Positions 5,505 to 6,824 of a DNA stretch of 6,824 nucleotides are shown here, piece by piece; within the stretch, counting starts at the first letter, position 1; each line of letters begins with the position of its first letter. Source of the stretch: Thermodesulfobacteriota bacterium. Lineage in GTDB: Bacteria > Desulfobacterota > Desulfocorpusculales > Desulfocorpusculum. The notes below the pieces were generated by a model, which saw only the letters and a list, made by a program, of their open reading frames with translations, did not search any database and had not been told where the DNA came from. The position numbers and the translations under genes were made by a program. The stretch covers positions 1-6,824 of the forward strand of contig JAPWUY010000097.1 in NCBI GenBank assembly GCA_028275295.1, read 5' to 3'.

Positions 5505-6824
5505 ATGGGGCAGTTCTACTCCGACGACGAGAAGGCCTTGAGGGGTATGCTGAGGGAGATAGGGGTCAACTCCGTGGAGGATCTCTTCGAGGACATCCCC
5601 CAGGAGGTCAGGCTCCGAAGGAAGCTGGATTTTCCTGGCCCCATGGCTGAATGGGAGCTCATGGCTCACCTCAGGGAGCTATCCCAAAAGAACATCTCCA
5701 GCCTGGATGCCCCCCACTTCATAGGAGCTGGATGTTATGACCACCACGTATTTGCCGCCGTCAAGTCGCTTTTGAAGAGAGGAGAATTCTTCACCGCATA
5801 CACCCCCTATCAGCCCGAACTCAGTCAGGGAACTCTCCAGGCCATGTTCGAATTCCAGACCTTCGTTGTGCGGCTCACAGAGATGGAGGTGGCCAATGCC
5901 TCCATGTACGACGGCGCAACAGCTCTAGCGGAAGCCGTGCTCATGGCCCAGAGGCTTAGACCCGAGAGGAGAAAGGTGATCCTTTCCAAGGGGGTTCATT
6001 TCCAGTGGCTCCAGGTTGTGAGGACCATAGTAGCTCCTCTGGAGCTCTCCTTGGTGGAGGTGGAGACCACAGAGAGTCTGGAGACAGATTGGGAAGCGAT
6101 GGGATCCTGCGTGGACGAAGATACCATCTGTGTGGTGCTCCAGAATCCCAATTTTTTCGGGACAATCGAAGACCTTCGCGAGATTCAGAGGCTGGAAAGC
6201 CAAGTCCACGGCGCTGGCGCCCTTTTTGTCTGGGCCATTGTGGAGAGCACCTCTCTGGGACTTCTCAAGCCCCCTGGCCAACTGGGGGCTGACATAGTTG
6301 TTGCGGAGGGGCAGCCTCTCGGGCTCCCCATGAGCTTCGGAGGGCCCCATCTCGGGCTTTTTGCCACGAGGGAAAAGTATCTGAGACAGATGCCCGGGAG
6401 GCTCATCGGCCAGACAGTGGACCAAGAGGGGAAGAGGGGGTTCGTCCTGACCCTCGCCACTAGGGAACAGCACATAAGAAGGGAGAGGGCTACCTCCAAT
6501 ATTTGCACCAACCAGGCCCTCTGCGCCCTCGCAGTGACAATTCATCTGGCTCTTCTAGGCCCCACGGGACTGAGAGAAATAGCCTCGAGGAGCGCTCGCA
6601 TGGCCCAGAAGGCATTGGAGGCCTTGAGGGAAATACCGGGTGTGGAGATCCCCCAGAGGAGAGTGTACAACGAATTCGTGGTCAGGGTCCCTGGAGACCT
6701 GGAGGAGATAAACAGAGCTCTCCTCAGGAGGAATATGGTAGGAGGTTTCAATCTCGGAAGGCTCGATCCTGCTTGGAAGGGAAATTGGCTCCTCGCCTTC
6801 ACCGAAAAGAATACAGAGGAGCAG
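5505..6824 (+). CDS. gcvPA: Glycine dehydrogenase (decarboxylating) subunit 1, P-protein alpha part; 3' end outside window
   Basis: The frame gives 440 codons to the window edge, against a family length near 440-450, so only the last few residues should be missing. Signatures include GAGCYDHHV (~73-81), YTPYQPELSQGTLQ (from Y99), NPNFFGTIED (from N214), FGGPHLGLFA, RQMPGR (294-299) and TSNICTNQ (330-337). This subunit has no PLP lysine; it completes the active site with GcvPB, which carries the lysine and is expected next, outside the window. Together they decarboxylate glycine and load the aminomethyl group onto GcvH. The start ATG at 5505 has GAGGTG just upstream, overlapping the gcvH stop. 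The split P-protein is the form common in Gram-positive bacteria, thermophiles and many anaerobes, unlike the single fused chain of E. coli. No frameshift is visible. Confidence 0.96.
   Translation, partial: MGQFYSDDEKALRGMLREIGVNSVEDLFEDIPQEVRLRRKLDFPGPMAEWELMAHLRELSQKNISSLDAPHFIGAGCYDHHVFAAVKSLLKRGEFFTAYTPYQPELSQGTLQAMFEFQTFVVRLTEMEVANASMYDGATALAEAVLMAQRLRPERRKVILSKGVHFQWLQVVRTIVAPLELSLVEVETTESLETDWEAMGSCVDEDTICVVLQNPNFFGTIEDLREIQRLESQVHGAGALFVWAIVESTSLGLLKPPGQLGADIVVAEGQPLGLPMSFGGPHLGLFATREKYLRQMPGRLIGQTVDQEGKRGFVLTLATREQHIRRERATSNICTNQALCALAVTIHLALLGPTGLREIASRSARMAQKALEALREIPGVEIPQRRVYNEFVVRVPGDLEEINRALLRRNMVGGFNLGRLDPAWKGNWLLAFTEKNTEEQ

Overview
The window is a stretch of bacterial chromosome, about 55-60% G+C, holding two divergent gene groups separated by an unusually long intergenic region of about 1.6 kb (3521-5106). 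Canonical Shine-Dalgarno sites, frequent AGG/AGA arginine and ATA isoleucine codons, a split glycine-cleavage P-protein (GcvPA type) and a KefC-like antiporter fit an anaerobic or thermophilic bacterium, for example one of the Desulfobacterota or neighbouring phyla. This placement is an inference from style, not an identification.

Left group, minus strand, read right to left: an EamA/DMT-family 10-TM transporter (2585-3520), a HAD-superfamily phosphatase (1757-2572) and a CPA2 cation:proton antiporter with a C-terminal RCK/TrkA_N domain (1706 to beyond the left edge). Gaps of 12 and 50 bases suggest one transcription unit. A reasonable sigma70-type promoter lies at 3576-3604.

Right group, plus strand: gcvH (5107-5496) and gcvPA (5505 to the right edge, nearly complete), 8 bases apart. 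GcvPA, with a GcvPB expected just outside the window, would decarboxylate glycine and pass the aminomethyl group to the lipoyl arm of GcvH. A 16-bp perfect palindrome (5027-5042) overlaps the -35 box of a likely gcvH promoter.

The remarkable part is 3738-5042, an array of six non-coding units with a period of 225-227 bp. Each unit has possible hairpins at the same four relative positions: A (8-bp stem, AGA/AGG loop), M (mid-unit), B (GC-rich) and D (in the roughly 95-bp linker). A and B are mostly conserved in sequence. M in units 2 and 6, and D in most units, are different in sequence but still self-complementary at about the same place. Stem A of unit 5 carries two adjacent compensatory base-pair changes, and stem B of unit 1 carries one. 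Two linked units (4070-4294 and 4295-4519) are 220/225 identical, a recent duplication. The 227-bp steps break any reading frame, so the open frames here are not genes. The gcvH-promoter palindrome falls close to where linker hairpin D of unit 6 is expected. I do not recognise this element; it behaves like a tandemly amplified structured RNA or structured-DNA repeat.
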